From JAMZMI01 sp049115715 (GTDB lineage: Bacteria > Bacteroidota > Bacteroidia > Cytophagales > Cyclobacteriaceae): 64,000 nucleotides of DNA. Within the stretch, counting starts at the first letter, position 1; each line of letters starts with the position of its first letter. A program made the position numbers and the translations under genes. Below the pieces are notes generated by a model. It worked only from the letters and a program-made list of their open reading frames with translations. It ran no database searches and was not told the origin of the DNA. Of this stretch, positions 15,705 to 25,931 are shown piece by piece. Where the stretch lies: NCBI GenBank assembly GCA_049115715.1, contig JAGDZQ010000015.1, positions 164,101 to 228,100 of the forward strand, written 5' to 3'.

Positions 15705-18623
15705 TTACTTATTTGTGGAACCAACACTTTGACTGGAGCTTCCAGGTTTTAGTAGCAAGGCTTTTATGGTTTCTATTTCACCTCTCAGCTCCTCTATTTC
15801 GTTTTCAGATGACTTGGTTATTTGAGCTTTTAGTTCTTTATTCTCGGTTTCAAGTGCAGATACTTTGGCATCCAATTCCTTTAGTGCTTCTATCAGTATG
15901 GCAACCATATGGGCATAATTCACACCTTTTATACCATCCTCTTTGGTATGTACAAACTCTGGATAAACTTCTTCCAACTCTTGAGCGATTACACCGATCT
16001 GCGTTTCCTGTGATTTGTTTTCGTCCTTCCATTTGTAAGATACGCCTTGAAGTTTTCTTGTGTTTTCAAGGGCATTTTCGAGAGGTTTGATGTTTTTCTT
16101 AAGTCTCTTATCAGAGCTGGAAACAGATCCATCCGTTGAGAAAAGTTGATCTGCGGTAATAGAACCAGAAGCATTGATGCTTCCCGAATTTCCATCAATA
16201 CTTATTGTTTGAGTTGTGGCTGCATACATTTCAAATATTGGGCCGCCTAGTCCATCATAGTTGATAACAGTACCATCTGTATAAGGATTTTCACCAACAC
16301 TTATCCCGCTACTTTCAATCTGCACAGCATTTCCAGAAATGGTTGAACTCAAGCGAACATAACCACTCTCATCTCCTGATAAGTCTACGACACCAGCTGT
16401 AACTCTTGAATCTATTCCATTTGATCCAAATACATTTACTTGACCAAAATCTGTCAATCCCGGGTCGCGATCGATTTGTATGTTCTTATTACCATTTGGT
16501 CCATAAAGAATCAAAAAGCCCGAATCGTCTCCAAATGACCCAACTTCTGATCTCAAGCCACCAGACGTGCCATAGAATTGTGCCTGTCCGGAGCTTCCGC
16601 CTCTATCTTGAAGTTGGACTATGGTGTGGCCTGCCGATGCATTTAAGATTAGTTGACCTCCGTTGTTATTACCGTTCGAAGTGAAGTCTACTGTGTTTTC
16701 TGAAACGCCACTCGTTGAATTACTCATGTGAAATGACCCTGCATCTCTTAATCCATCGTTTGAAACGTTGAATGATAAGTTAGAGAAAAACCATGTTCCA
16801 CCATCGTCAGTTGATCCGTACATTTCGATATGAGGCAAGTCATTGTTTTCATTTGCTTTTCCTCCGAACTGAATATTTGGAGTTGATTTACCCCACAAAA
16901 ACATCTCAGAAGATACTCCACTAGGATCAAGTCCTCCTGGATCATTGATCACGCCTACTGAGAAGTTGGTTCTTACATCATTATTCTCATTGCCCAGTGG
17001 GCCAAGAAGTTCAAACCTTCCGGCTGTGCCAAGTGCGCCAACAGAATCTACGCTTAGCAGTGCTCTTACATCCCAGTTTCTATCGTTTCCACTTTTGAGA
17101 TGTATGAATGGTTGGTCTTGCTCATTCATACTGAATGTCATTCCGCTACCTACTCCAAGTAGCGATCGATTGAGGGAACTTATGTTCAATTCTCCCACAT
17201 GGTTATTTCTACTGTTAGCAAATGTGTTTAAATGAACGAGTGTCGAAAAGGGGCCATTACCCTCATTATTTGTTTCCAAAATCAGTTGTGGGAGACCTCC
17301 AGGGTGATATCCCAGCATAGCCCCAGTGTTTACTCCTGCTTCGTCGTAAGCAGCAATTTGCATGATACCGCTATTGTTGCCTTGCGTACCTATCCACGCG
17401 GTATTATTTTGAGTCTCATTGTATGTGAAAAGATTTCCATTTCCTTTATTGCTTACTCGCAATTGCGCACCAACATTTCTGAGTGAATCGTATAGCCAAA
17501 GGCCTCCGGCATATCCATTCCCAGAACTTCCAAGAATAAAGTTGGTAGAATCGTTAGGGCCATTCCCTAGTACACTTCCCGCATCATTAAATATATTGAC
17601 ATGCGTTCTAAGTTTATTTGCTTCATTGAGGAGTTGGATGTCTTTTACTTTCAATGTGTCAGAACCTCCTGAGGCAGATATAGGTTGCCCATTTACAGTT
17701 AGTTCTCCATTCACATTCACGTTTCCTTCGAAGAAACCTGCCCAATTTTCTACCCCTCCATTTGCGAAGGAGAGAATTCCGTAGTTTATTCCCGGGCCTT
17801 CAGCTCTGGCTAGAAATGCTTTGTTTTGTATAGTGTCTGAGCCATTGTCTACCGTAGAAATCCCAACTACACCAATATTATCAATTCCTACATCGCCCAA
17901 TGCTTCTCCAACAACTCCGTTGTTGCCCCAGTCGTTACCAAAACCGGCTCCATATACTCCAGTATTGCTTGAACCAGTACCATATCCGGTAGCACCATTT
18001 CCAGGACCGCCTGCTCTTCCGACAACTCCATTATTAAATAAACCCGCTCCGAATCCCTGACCATACAGTCCAGCATGATCACCTGAACCTTCACCAACGG
18101 CACTTCCGAAAACACCGACTTTAAACGCATCATCGTCTGCTGAAGTAGAGGTGGAGTTTCCTCGTATTGCAAATCTGGAGCCGGCTCCATTTAGGTCAAC
18201 TTGGAATACCCTGTCCACACTGGCATTGACATTAATATGAAAAACAGTATCTCTACCCGACAAATCTTCTTGCCCGATGGTGGTTGTGCGAGGAAAACTT
18301 GCACTTCTTAGCGGAGCGTATAGGTTCACAGGAGATAATACTGTACCGTTTACAGAAATCCCCAATTCCACTTGGTCGACTTGGTCAAATAATCCAAATG
18401 GTAGTGGAGTTATGCTTCCAAGAATGACAGCATAGTAGCCATCAAGAATCGCAACATCGGCATGGGTTTCTTCCCAACCTGATTCTGATATAGTAAAGAT
18501 AAATTCTCTTGACCCTGTTACTGGATTACCATCAGATGTGAGTTTTCCTTGAAAGGGTATTTTTTGCGCAAAACTGGCATAGCATAAGCACAATAAAGAT
18601 AGTAGTAGTAGCGACTTCTTCAT
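15705..18623 (-). CDS. Secreted fibre-like protein with S74 intramolecular chaperone domain
   Basis: The 972-residue protein has a signal peptide (MKKSLLLLSLLCLCYASFA). Its body is rich in Gly, Asn and Ser with short beta-repeat spacing, like a trimeric fibre. At the end is a peptidase S74 chaperone domain starting SSDKRLKKNI, followed by GVIAQELEEVYPEFV and a coiled coil (about 910-955). The Ser-Lys dyad of phage tail-spike chaperones appears as S837 and K842, so self-cleavage is plausible. Start chosen at 18621-18623 because the 19 codons before it would hide the signal peptide. It has no T9SS sorting tail of its own; the next gene, 7 bp on, does. Confidence 0.8.
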   Translation of the reverse strand: MKKSLLLLSLLCLCYASFAQKIPFQGKLTSDGNPVTGSREFIFTISESGWEETHADVAILDGYYAVILGSITPLPFGLFDQVDQVELGISVNGTVLSPVNLYAPLRSASFPRTTTIGQEDLSGRDTVFHINVNASVDRVFQVDLNGAGSRFAIRGNSTSTSADDDAFKVGVFGSAVGEGSGDHAGLYGQGFGAGLFNNGVVGRAGGPGNGATGYGTGSSNTGVYGAGFGNDWGNNGVVGEALGDVGIDNIGVVGISTVDNGSDTIQNKAFLARAEGPGINYGILSFANGGVENWAGFFEGNVNVNGELTVNGQPISASGGSDTLKVKDIQLLNEANKLRTHVNIFNDAGSVLGNGPNDSTNFILGSSGNGYAGGLWLYDSLRNVGAQLRVSNKGNGNLFTYNETQNNTAWIGTQGNNSGIMQIAAYDEAGVNTGAMLGYHPGGLPQLILETNNEGNGPFSTLVHLNTFANSRNNHVGELNISSLNRSLLGVGSGMTFSMNEQDQPFIHLKSGNDRNWDVRALLSVDSVGALGTAGRFELLGPLGNENNDVRTNFSVGVINDPGGLDPSGVSSEMFLWGKSTPNIQFGGKANENNDLPHIEMYGSTDDGGTWFFSNLSFNVSNDGLRDAGSFHMSNSTSGVSENTVDFTSNGNNNGGQLILNASAGHTIVQLQDRGGSSGQAQFYGTSGGLRSEVGSFGDDSGFLILYGPNGNKNIQIDRDPGLTDFGQVNVFGSNGIDSRVTAGVVDLSGDESGYVRLSSTISGNAVQIESSGISVGENPYTDGTVINYDGLGGPIFEMYAATTQTISIDGNSGSINASGSITADQLFSTDGSVSSSDKRLKKNIKPLENALENTRKLQGVSYKWKDENKSQETQIGVIAQELEEVYPEFVHTKEDGIKGVNYAHMVAILIEALKELDAKVSALETENKELKAQITKSSENEIEELRGEIETIKALLLKPGSSSQSVGSTNK

Positions 18624-18757
18624 ATTGTAATTTGGTTGAATGTATTCGATAATATTATGGGAAATGATGTCTGGAAGCAATATCTATTAGACCAACTTTC
18701 CCAAACGCCCTATTAATAATTCGGGGGCTTGTTAAGTTCTTTGAATTTTATAATGAT

Positions 18758-20656
18758 TTATTCTAATAGTTCAAAACCTGAATCTGTCTGTTGGATTTGA
18801 TGAAGATCAAGCAAGGTTCTAATAGCCTCTTCTACTTTTACATCGGGAACTTTTTTAAGGAGAAGTTTTAACTCGTTTAGACTTCTGGGTTCTGATTGCA
18901 GGTGCCTTTTTATTTCAGAAATTGGAAGTGAAGATATGGTCTTCCTTCTGCCTAAGCATATATCACAAACTCCACATTCCTCTTTCGATTTCTCATCAAA
19001 GTAATTTTGAATGACCTGAGTTCTGCATGTCTTTTCATTAAGCATGAAATCTTTTACAGCTGTCATCTTGTCAAGAGCTACTTTTCTTCTCCATGCTATT
19101 TGCTCGCTATCAAGAGGAAGGTTATTGGCATCAAACCTTGGCGTAAGGAAAGTGATTTGTGGGTGATGAGATGCACGCCGGTATTCAATGATTTCAGATT
19201 GATGTAAGAATTCAAGCATGCTGAAGATCTTTCTATCGCTCTCTTTGAGTAATCGAGCAAGGCCTTTTTCATCGACATCTACGTAATTGACAAACGCTTC
19301 TCCTCCGTATAGACGCATGAGCCCTTTTATTAAATGGTCTGTGGAACCATGGGCAACCTGAAAGCGATACACATCTTCGTTTGATTGTAAAAAGATAATC
19401 TTCGACTTTGGATTGTAGATATCTGATATTTGAATCAACCCTTCGTCGTTCAATTTATTTAACGCGTAGTGAGTCTCAACGGGAGGTAAGTTGAAATTTG
19501 AAGTAAACTTAACATAATCAAATTCGAAGGATGAAAGAGCCCTGCTACCCACTGCCAGCTTGTAATAGTTGGCAAGTGCCTGGTAGACCCTCTTTATGAA
19601 GTCAATGCCAACAGCCATTTGCGCTGTTCGAGTTTCCAGGTCTTCTAGGTCACTCTTGTGAAACAGTGCAATGGCATAAGCTTTCTTTTCATCGCGACCT
19701 GCGCGACCTGCTTCCTGATAGTACGCTTCCAGAGAGTCGGGTAAATCATAATGAATGACGGATCGAACGTCAGGTTTATCTATGCCCATTCCAAAGGCAT
19801 TTGTAGAGACTATGACACGAGTTTTATTCTGTATCCAATCGTCCTGTTTTTGCGATCTTATGTCACTCGAAAGCCCTGCATGATAAAAGTCTGCATTTAT
19901 TCCGTTTCGGGTCAATTGCTCTGCTATTAACTTTGATTTCTTTCTACTCCTGACATAGACGATAGCTGTTCCTTTTACATTGTTCAGTATTTGGAACATC
20001 TTCTGATCCTTGTTTTCCAGATTGAAGACAGAATAGGAGAGATTGGCTCGAGCAAAGCTCTTTTTGAAAACCCGAGGTTCTTTTAATTGAAGCTTTTCTA
20101 TAATATCATTTTTAACCTCTTTGGTTGCGGAGGCTGTTAAGGCTATGATATTTTTAATCCCGACCGCTTCCGAAAAATCCGCAATTTCTAAATAAGGTGG
20201 TCTGAAATCGTATCCCCATTGAGACACACAATGAGCTTCATCTATGGCCAGAAAATTTATATTCATCAGCTTGGCTCGCTCGATCATCAGTTCTGTTTTA
20301 AGTCGTTCTGGAGAAACATATAAGAACTTTATATTGCCGTAGATGCAGTTATCCAGCGTGAGGTCAATTTCCTTTAGCGACATTCCTGAGTAAAGTGCCA
20401 CAGCTTTTATGCCTCTGTTTTTTAGTTGAGAAACCTGATCTTTCATCAAAGCAATGAGTGGAGAAACCACTATGCAAATCCCTTCCATGCATAATGCGGG
20501 TACTTGAAAGCAGATGGATTTCCCACCTCCTGTGGGAAGCAGTGCCAGGGTGCTTTTCTCAGAGAGGACACTTTCCACTATTTCACCTTGCAGTTCACGA
20601 AACGCCGGATAACCCCAGAATTTTTGTAGAACTTCAATCGGAGTTTCACTAGACAT
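18758..20656 (-). CDS. recQ: ATP-dependent DNA helicase RecQ family
   Basis: The 632-residue 3'-5' helicase has Walker A PTGGGKS (K46), DEAHCVSQWGYDFRP as Walker B with the RecQ aromatic loop, and motif VI GRAGRD. The zinc-binding four-cysteine set (C-RTQ... CGVCDIC) and a winged-helix RQC domain follow. A C-terminal HRDC domain is not evident, in keeping with the length. It resolves branched DNA in recombinational repair. Its start directly abuts the enoyl-CoA hydratase stop (20656/20657), so the two are probably co-transcribed. Confidence 0.94.
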   Translation of the reverse strand: MSSETPIEVLQKFWGYPAFRELQGEIVESVLSEKSTLALLPTGGGKSICFQVPALCMEGICIVVSPLIALMKDQVSQLKNRGIKAVALYSGMSLKEIDLTLDNCIYGNIKFLYVSPERLKTELMIERAKLMNINFLAIDEAHCVSQWGYDFRPPYLEIADFSEAVGIKNIIALTASATKEVKNDIIEKLQLKEPRVFKKSFARANLSYSVFNLENKDQKMFQILNNVKGTAIVYVRSRKKSKLIAEQLTRNGINADFYHAGLSSDIRSQKQDDWIQNKTRVIVSTNAFGMGIDKPDVRSVIHYDLPDSLEAYYQEAGRAGRDEKKAYAIALFHKSDLEDLETRTAQMAVGIDFIKRVYQALANYYKLAVGSRALSSFEFDYVKFTSNFNLPPVETHYALNKLNDEGLIQISDIYNPKSKIIFLQSNEDVYRFQVAHGSTDHLIKGLMRLYGGEAFVNYVDVDEKGLARLLKESDRKIFSMLEFLHQSEIIEYRRASHHPQITFLTPRFDANNLPLDSEQIAWRRKVALDKMTAVKDFMLNEKTCRTQVIQNYFDEKSKEECGVCDICLGRRKTISSLPISEIKRHLQSEPRSLNELKLLLKKVPDVKVEEAIRTLLDLHQIQQTDSGFELLE

Positions 20657-21430
20657 CTACCACTCTATTTTTTTCTTTTCAAGAAAAGCATCAATCCCAT
20701 TCTTACAATCTTGCGTTTCTCTGGCTTTAGCATTGAATTCTGCTGCTTTGTTCAAAGCAGCATCAACACCCATGCTTTGAACCTCCTTAATAAGTTGTTT
20801 GGTAAGCTTCATGGATTCTGCTGAATTGGCTTTAATCAACTTTTTCGCAAAATCATCTACTTCCGATACAATGTGAGACGATTCTACCACTTTGTTAATC
20901 AGTCCGAATTCCAGACACTTTTTTACATCAAAAAGACTACCTGAAAGCAGCATTGCTGTAGCCCGAGCTTCTCCTATTTTTCTTATTAAGAAATAAGAGA
21001 CTATTGCCGGAACGAACCCTATCCTAACCTCAGAGTATCCGATCTTGGTTTCAGGAGTACAAAAGATAAAATCACAAACGGACATTAACCCAGCTCCACC
21101 TGCTATCGCATGACCTTCTACCTGTGCTATGATAGGTTTTGGGAATTCGTAGATGTGTTGAAATAATGATTTCAGATACTGAGAATCTTTGAGGTTTTCC
21201 TCATACGTATTGGATTGAAGTGACTTGAGATAGGAGAGGTCGGCTCCTGCGCTAAATACAGATCCTTCTGAAGACAATACGATCACTTTTACGGATGCAT
21301 CTTCTTTTGCAGAATGGAGACATTCCAACAATTCGGTGACCATGTCAGGATGTAGTGCGTTTTTCTTTTCCGGTCTGCAAAGGATTAGATCCGCTCTTCG
21401 CTCAGCTACTTTGTATTTTACGAACTGCAT
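20657..21430 (-). CDS. Enoyl-CoA hydratase/isomerase family protein
   Basis: The 257-residue crotonase-fold protein has the oxyanion-hole segment SAGADLSYL near residue 61 and EGHAIAGGAG near residue 105. The catalytic region reads GYSEVRIGFVPAIVSYF. The glutamate in SEVRIG matches one active-site Glu, whereas the second classical Glu position is not obvious, which is common in the methylglutaconyl-CoA hydratase-like branch. It would hydrate an enoyl-CoA in fatty-acid or leucine breakdown. It lies directly upstream of recQ with no gap. Confidence 0.85.
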   Translation of the reverse strand: MQFVKYKVAERRADLILCRPEKKNALHPDMVTELLECLHSAKEDASVKVIVLSSEGSVFSAGADLSYLKSLQSNTYEENLKDSQYLKSLFQHIYEFPKPIIAQVEGHAIAGGAGLMSVCDFIFCTPETKIGYSEVRIGFVPAIVSYFLIRKIGEARATAMLLSGSLFDVKKCLEFGLINKVVESSHIVSEVDDFAKKLIKANSAESMKLTKQLIKEVQSMGVDAALNKAAEFNAKARETQDCKNGIDAFLEKKKIEW

Positions 21431-21497
21431 TTGATATGGATTTGTATGAAGTTGAAATCACTCTTCATCTGTAATTTAATCCATAGTGATAAGTCAA

Positions 21498-23591
21498 TTA
21501 CAATTTAACTTGGAAGAAGCCATCTTCTACCAAACTGTGAGTAGACATTCCAGCTTTCTTCAGATCTTTTTCTATTCTATCTAAATCATAATACTGTATG
21601 TTTGACCCCAGAATGATGCTTGGAGCACAGAGGTTCTCATAATTCTCATATTTAGACCCGTTTAAGTATATAATGTCGGCTTTTATTTCTTCGGCGAATA
21701 CAAACCTCGGATTGGCGGCTAGAATTGCAATTCTTTTTCCCATCCAATCAATGAGATATCCAAAGGATCTTTTTTCAACGAAATCGGCTTCATCCATTGA
21801 TATAAATGAGTTACGCATTTTCTGTAATCCATTTGCTAATCTGAATGGATTAACCTGAAAGCCAACCACCTCAATTTCGTCTTCTGATAGTTTGTCTATC
21901 AGAAGCGTGGCGTTCTTACCATTTACCAAGTCTATGGCGATATGATCCTTTATTTCATAAAAAATAATTCGACTCTGTTGTGTATGAGAGTAGAATTTAG
22001 AGTTAATCCAAATAACCAAGACGAGTGTTGTGCCGAGCCCAAGATAAAAAGCATTTTTAATCGAATAATTGAAAGCTAGGCTAAGTGTTAGAATGATAAA
22101 GTAAACCAATATCGTATCATAGAAATCGAAATAAAGCCAGTCCACGATAGGCAATGGAAGTTTGGTAAGCGTTTGAATGAGTTCGTTGACCATCCAAATA
22201 ATCCACGAAAGGGCAAAACCAATGGCCTGACCTATAACTCCATGGATGAGAGTCCCAATTATCAGTACGATTCCACCAATCAATATTCCTGCTGCTGCCG
22301 GAATCACGATGAGATTGGAAACAAGGAAGTAAGTTGGAAACTGATGGAAGTAATAGACAGATAAGGGAAAAGTAGCCAGTTGTGCAGAAATAGAGACGCA
22401 AGTGATCATCCATAAATACTTGGACAATTTATTATTGAAGGAAAGCAATCTGACCAATTTTGGTTGAAGAAATACGATTCCAAAAACGGCTGCAAAGGAT
22501 AGCTGAAATCCTACCGAGTGAATCAGATTCGGATCATATAACAATAGCACGAAAGCGGCAATACCAAGCGAATTATAAATATTGGGTTGCTTACTAATTG
22601 TTTGGCTAAGGAGTATGACACTAAACATGACAGAAGCACGCAACACAGATGGCGAAAAACCTGTAATCAAGGCATACGACCAAATTAGAGATGCAGCCAA
22701 AAGAATGAAAAACAGCTTTCCAATTTTCTTTTTCTTAATGAACCCTAGTAAGAGGTTAATTAGATAATAAACAATCCCTACATGCAAGCCGGATACCGCC
22801 AAGACGTGCATTGCACCTGCCGAGGCATACGCGCTTTTGGTTTCTTCGTCCAGATGATCCTTTATTCCAATCAGAAGAGCAGATAATATGGCTTGTTCTC
22901 TTGGCTCATCTATAGTTTCAAAGATGATGTCTTTGCATTTGTTTCTTATCTCATAGGCGATCGCTAAGATTTCACTTTTAGGTTCATTCTTTATTAAGGT
23001 GATATCGGATTCTGAGGCAAAGGCATGGCTGAATATGTTTTGCTTTTCCAGATAGTGTTTATAGTTGAACTCTTCAGGATTTCCTGGAGGACCAACAGGA
23101 TGATATCGAGCAAGAACGTTGAGTTGATCGCCATATTGATAGATTTTCTTCGATTCCTTTTTTCTTACGTAGAGATAGATTTTGCCATGAGAGTAGAAGG
23201 CAGAATCATGGGTCTTTACAGATGAAATTTCAAGCTCATACCTCTGATAATCTTTACGTTCCACATTGTCAGAGGTAATTGTTCCTCGAAAAGCAATCGC
23301 ATTAGGATGATGTGTATAATGGCCATCGACTTTAGCTTCATTTTGGAGTTCAGAAACATAAATTCCTAAAGAAGTAAAAGTCAAAAGAATCGATATACCA
23401 CCAAGGAGTCGAATAGCGTTATTCCCTCTTAGCTTGAGATGGATCAACCAAATGATGGTTGAGATGCTTGAGAAGCAAATAACAAGTGAAATTGGCTCAA
23501 TGATGTCAATGGCATTGAGATCGTAAATGAGAATCCCTGCAATTAATGCGATGGCATATCGGATAAATGGAAAAGGACTCCAGGCTAGCAT
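21498..23591 (-). CDS. comEC: ComEC/Rec2 family DNA uptake channel
   Basis: The 697-residue polytopic membrane protein has two N-terminal helices, a DUF4131 OB-like domain (about 80-200), the Competence domain (about 230-510; ISALLIGIKDHLDEETK and AGAMHVLAVSGLHVGI are typical) and a C-terminal soluble region. It should pass single-stranded DNA through the inner membrane during natural transformation. The C-terminal region lacks the HxHxDH signature of the metallo-beta-lactamase nuclease domain found in Firmicutes ComEC, a form I know from Bacteroidota. A GNAT gene lies 100 bp upstream. Confidence 0.92.
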   Translation of the reverse strand: MLAWSPFPFIRYAIALIAGILIYDLNAIDIIEPISLVICFSSISTIIWLIHLKLRGNNAIRLLGGISILLTFTSLGIYVSELQNEAKVDGHYTHHPNAIAFRGTITSDNVERKDYQRYELEISSVKTHDSAFYSHGKIYLYVRKKESKKIYQYGDQLNVLARYHPVGPPGNPEEFNYKHYLEKQNIFSHAFASESDITLIKNEPKSEILAIAYEIRNKCKDIIFETIDEPREQAILSALLIGIKDHLDEETKSAYASAGAMHVLAVSGLHVGIVYYLINLLLGFIKKKKIGKLFFILLAASLIWSYALITGFSPSVLRASVMFSVILLSQTISKQPNIYNSLGIAAFVLLLYDPNLIHSVGFQLSFAAVFGIVFLQPKLVRLLSFNNKLSKYLWMITCVSISAQLATFPLSVYYFHQFPTYFLVSNLIVIPAAAGILIGGIVLIIGTLIHGVIGQAIGFALSWIIWMVNELIQTLTKLPLPIVDWLYFDFYDTILVYFIILTLSLAFNYSIKNAFYLGLGTTLVLVIWINSKFYSHTQQSRIIFYEIKDHIAIDLVNGKNATLLIDKLSEDEIEVVGFQVNPFRLANGLQKMRNSFISMDEADFVEKRSFGYLIDWMGKRIAILAANPRFVFAEEIKADIIYLNGSKYENYENLCAPSIILGSNIQYYDLDRIEKDLKKAGMSTHSLVEDGFFQVKL

Positions 23592-23690
23592 AAAAACTCT
23601 ATTACTAAAGGCAAAGCTTCAATTTCTAGTCTATTGACAAGTAGGTCTGGTTTTAATTCTTGTGGAAGATTTGAAATAGCTGAAGAAAGA

Positions 23691-24134
23691 TTAATGAAGG
23701 ATTCTTTCCATCTTGAAGTGCTGAATATTGCATTCTTCGAACTGAGGGCCAGTTTTGATAAAGCCAAATTTTTCGTAGAGAGGTATGGCTGTGAGCTGAG
23801 CATGAAGGTAGAGATATTTATCTCCTTCAACATTTTGTAGAATATCGTTCTGAACAGCTTGCACAAGCTTGGATCCTATTCCAGTCCCCCGATAAGCTTT
23901 TTTTACAGCAAAGCGTTCCAGCTTGATGCCGTTTGACGTTGTTCTCCATCGAGCAGCTCCTACTGGCAGTCCTTGATCCAATGCAACAAAGTGTGAAGCT
24001 ACTTTTTCAAATTGATCAAACTCATCCTCAGGACTAACTTTTTGCTCTACTACGAATACCTCTTGCCGAATTTCAAAAGCTTTAGCTTGAAGCGCTTCTG
24101 TATCAGCTTTGAGAACTTCAATCTTCTCTTTCAT
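23691..24134 (-). CDS. GNAT family N-acetyltransferase
   Basis: The 147-residue protein is a single GNAT domain. The acetyl-CoA pyrophosphate loop is seen as AVKKAYRGTGIGSKLV (R/Q-x-x-G-x-G/A), and the C-terminal YEKFGFIKTGPQFEE strand-turn is typical of the YjcF/ElaA-like branch. The substrate is unknown. Its start lies inside the 3' end of phoH (17-bp overlap), which implies translational coupling. Confidence 0.88.
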   Translation of the reverse strand: MKEKIEVLKADTEALQAKAFEIRQEVFVVEQKVSPEDEFDQFEKVASHFVALDQGLPVGAARWRTTSNGIKLERFAVKKAYRGTGIGSKLVQAVQNDILQNVEGDKYLYLHAQLTAIPLYEKFGFIKTGPQFEECNIQHFKMERILH

Positions 24135-25068
24135 TGTGCTTGTTATAAGCTTTAATGATATCTTTTACTAATTTGTGTCTCACGACATCCTTCTCGTCCA
24201 GAGTCACAAAACTAATTCCTCTAATAGGTTTGAGTACTTCCACAGCTTCCACAAGTCCAGATTTTTGTCTGGGGGGTAAATCGATTTGAGATCGGTCACC
24301 TGTGATAATCACTTTCGAATTTGGCCCCATCCTGGTCAAAAACATCTTGATCTGCATGGGAGTGGTATTCTGAGCTTCATCTAATAAAATGAAGGCATTG
24401 TCCAAGGTTCTACCTCTCATATAAGCAAGTGGAGCTATTTCGATTACACCATCTTCCATATAGAACTTAAGCTTTTCCGAAGGAATCATGTCATTGAGCG
24501 CATCATAAATGGGGCGTAAGTACGGATCAATTTTTTCCTTAAGATCTCCTGGAAGGAAGCCAAGATTCTCTCCAGCTTCTACTGCTGGCCTGGTGATGAT
24601 GATCTTCTTTATTTCCTTGTTTTTGAGTGCTTTTACTGCAAGCGCAACCGAGACATATGTCTTTCCAGTACCTGCAGGCCCAATCGCAAAAACCAGATCA
24701 TTTTTTTTCACTGCTTCGACAAGCTGTATCTGATTTTTTGTTTTTGGAGCTATCCTTACACCTCTGGTACCAAAAACGAGTATTTCTTCATTTGATGTAT
24801 CTGCGCCAAGACTTTGCTCTTCGTTGATGTATGACACTACATTTTCGTGCGTGACTTTACCATATTTATGATAGTGCTGCACCAGAGCATTCAATATGTC
24901 ATTGATCTTGATGATGTGTTGGCCTGATCCCTGAATCAATATCTCGTTTCCTCTTGATACGATTTTACTTTCTGGGAAAGAACTGGCTATTTCTCTTATA
25001 TTTTGGTTTTCTACACCTAAAAAATCTACTAAGGAGATATTTTCAAGGGTAATTACTTTTTCTAGCAA
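24118..25068 (-). CDS. phoH: PhoH family ATPase
   Basis: The 316-residue protein has an N-terminal KH-like region (about 10-65), then a P-loop ATPase domain with Walker A GPAGTGKT (130-137) and Walker B FILLDEAQNTTP. It is the PhoH/YbeZ type, thought to act in RNA metabolism with YbeY-like partners. It leads the phoH-GNAT pair and is divergent from the SAM hydrolase gene (80 bp between starts). Confidence 0.93.
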   Translation of the reverse strand: MLEKVITLENISLVDFLGVENQNIREIASSFPESKIVSRGNEILIQGSGQHIIKINDILNALVQHYHKYGKVTHENVVSYINEEQSLGADTSNEEILVFGTRGVRIAPKTKNQIQLVEAVKKNDLVFAIGPAGTGKTYVSVALAVKALKNKEIKKIIITRPAVEAGENLGFLPGDLKEKIDPYLRPIYDALNDMIPSEKLKFYMEDGVIEIAPLAYMRGRTLDNAFILLDEAQNTTPMQIKMFLTRMGPNSKVIITGDRSQIDLPPRQKSGLVEAVEVLKPIRGISFVTLDEKDVVRHKLVKDIIKAYNKHNERED

Positions 25069-25148
25069 ATGATTGTGGGTTTATGATTTTTCTTCGCTTT
25101 AGTAATTTATACTTTTGTCCAAATTAAAATAATATTTCTTTTGCTTAT

Positions 25149-25931
25149 ATGGCAGTGATCACATTTATGTCAGATTTTGGAGAACAAGATCACTATGTTG
25201 CTGCTGTGAAGGCTTCTATATTGGTACAAAACCCTGGTGTAACCATTGTAGATATAAGCCATAGGGTCAAGTCAGGCGATATAGGCCATGCCGGCTATTT
25301 ACTACAAAGTGTTTTTAGAGATTTTCCTAAAGGTACCGTCCATCTATGCAGCGTAGGAAGCTCAGGTAAAAGCAAGGATAAGTTGCTTTGTCTGAAAATT
25401 GAGGATCACTTTTTCGTTGGGCCAGATAGTGGGGTCTTCAGTCTTATTAGTGAAGAAAGACCTACCGCTATGGTAGATGTCAATGCCCTTAATTCCAAGC
25501 CTTCTACTTTCCCAAGTAAGGAGATCCTTGCTCCTGCGGCAGCAAAGCTTGCCGGGGGCTACAACATTCATGAGATGGGGCCATCTATAGATGAAATACA
25601 AGAGCTTTTTGCAAGAAAACTCAAGGTCACTAAAAAAGAGATAGCGGGAAATGTGATAAGAGTGGATCACTATGGGAATCTCATTACGAATATTAATAAG
25701 AAAGAATTCAATATTATTCAGGGATTGAATGGGAATTCACCTTTCAACATCACCATTGGCTTGGAGAACGTAAGACAAATCAATGAAACATACTCTGATG
25801 TTGATTCTGGAGATTGCTTTGTGTTTTTTAACAGTAATGATCTTTTGGAAATAGGCATCAATAAAGGAAACGCTGCTGAGCTGCTAGGCTTGAAATTAGA
25901 TACGCCCATCATCATCACGTTTCAGATATGA
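25149..25931 (+). CDS. SAM hydroxide adenosyltransferase (DUF62 / SAM hydrolase)
   Basis: The 260-residue protein belongs to the chlorinase/fluorinase-like family. It begins ITFMSDFGEQDHYVA, with the conserved Asp and Tyr, and has FFVGPDSGVFSL and VIRVDHYGNLITNI. In non-halogenating members water attacks S-adenosylmethionine to give adenosine and methionine. The halogenase-specific loop cannot be judged with confidence, but genomic context points to the hydrolase. It overlaps the next gene by 4 bp (ATGA). Confidence 0.9.
   Translation: MAVITFMSDFGEQDHYVAAVKASILVQNPGVTIVDISHRVKSGDIGHAGYLLQSVFRDFPKGTVHLCSVGSSGKSKDKLLCLKIEDHFFVGPDSGVFSLISEERPTAMVDVNALNSKPSTFPSKEILAPAAAKLAGGYNIHEMGPSIDEIQELFARKLKVTKKEIAGNVIRVDHYGNLITNINKKEFNIIQGLNGNSPFNITIGLENVRQINETYSDVDSGDCFVFFNSNDLLEIGINKGNAAELLGLKLDTPIIITFQI

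Noticed and set aside
23585..23866. 93-codon frame between comEC and the GNAT gene
   Set aside because: Most of it overlaps the well-supported GNAT gene in another frame, and it has no recognisable features.
25149..25931. Fluorinase or chlorinase
   Set aside because: No halogen-metabolism neighbours; the sequence fits the widespread SAM hydroxide adenosyltransferase group.
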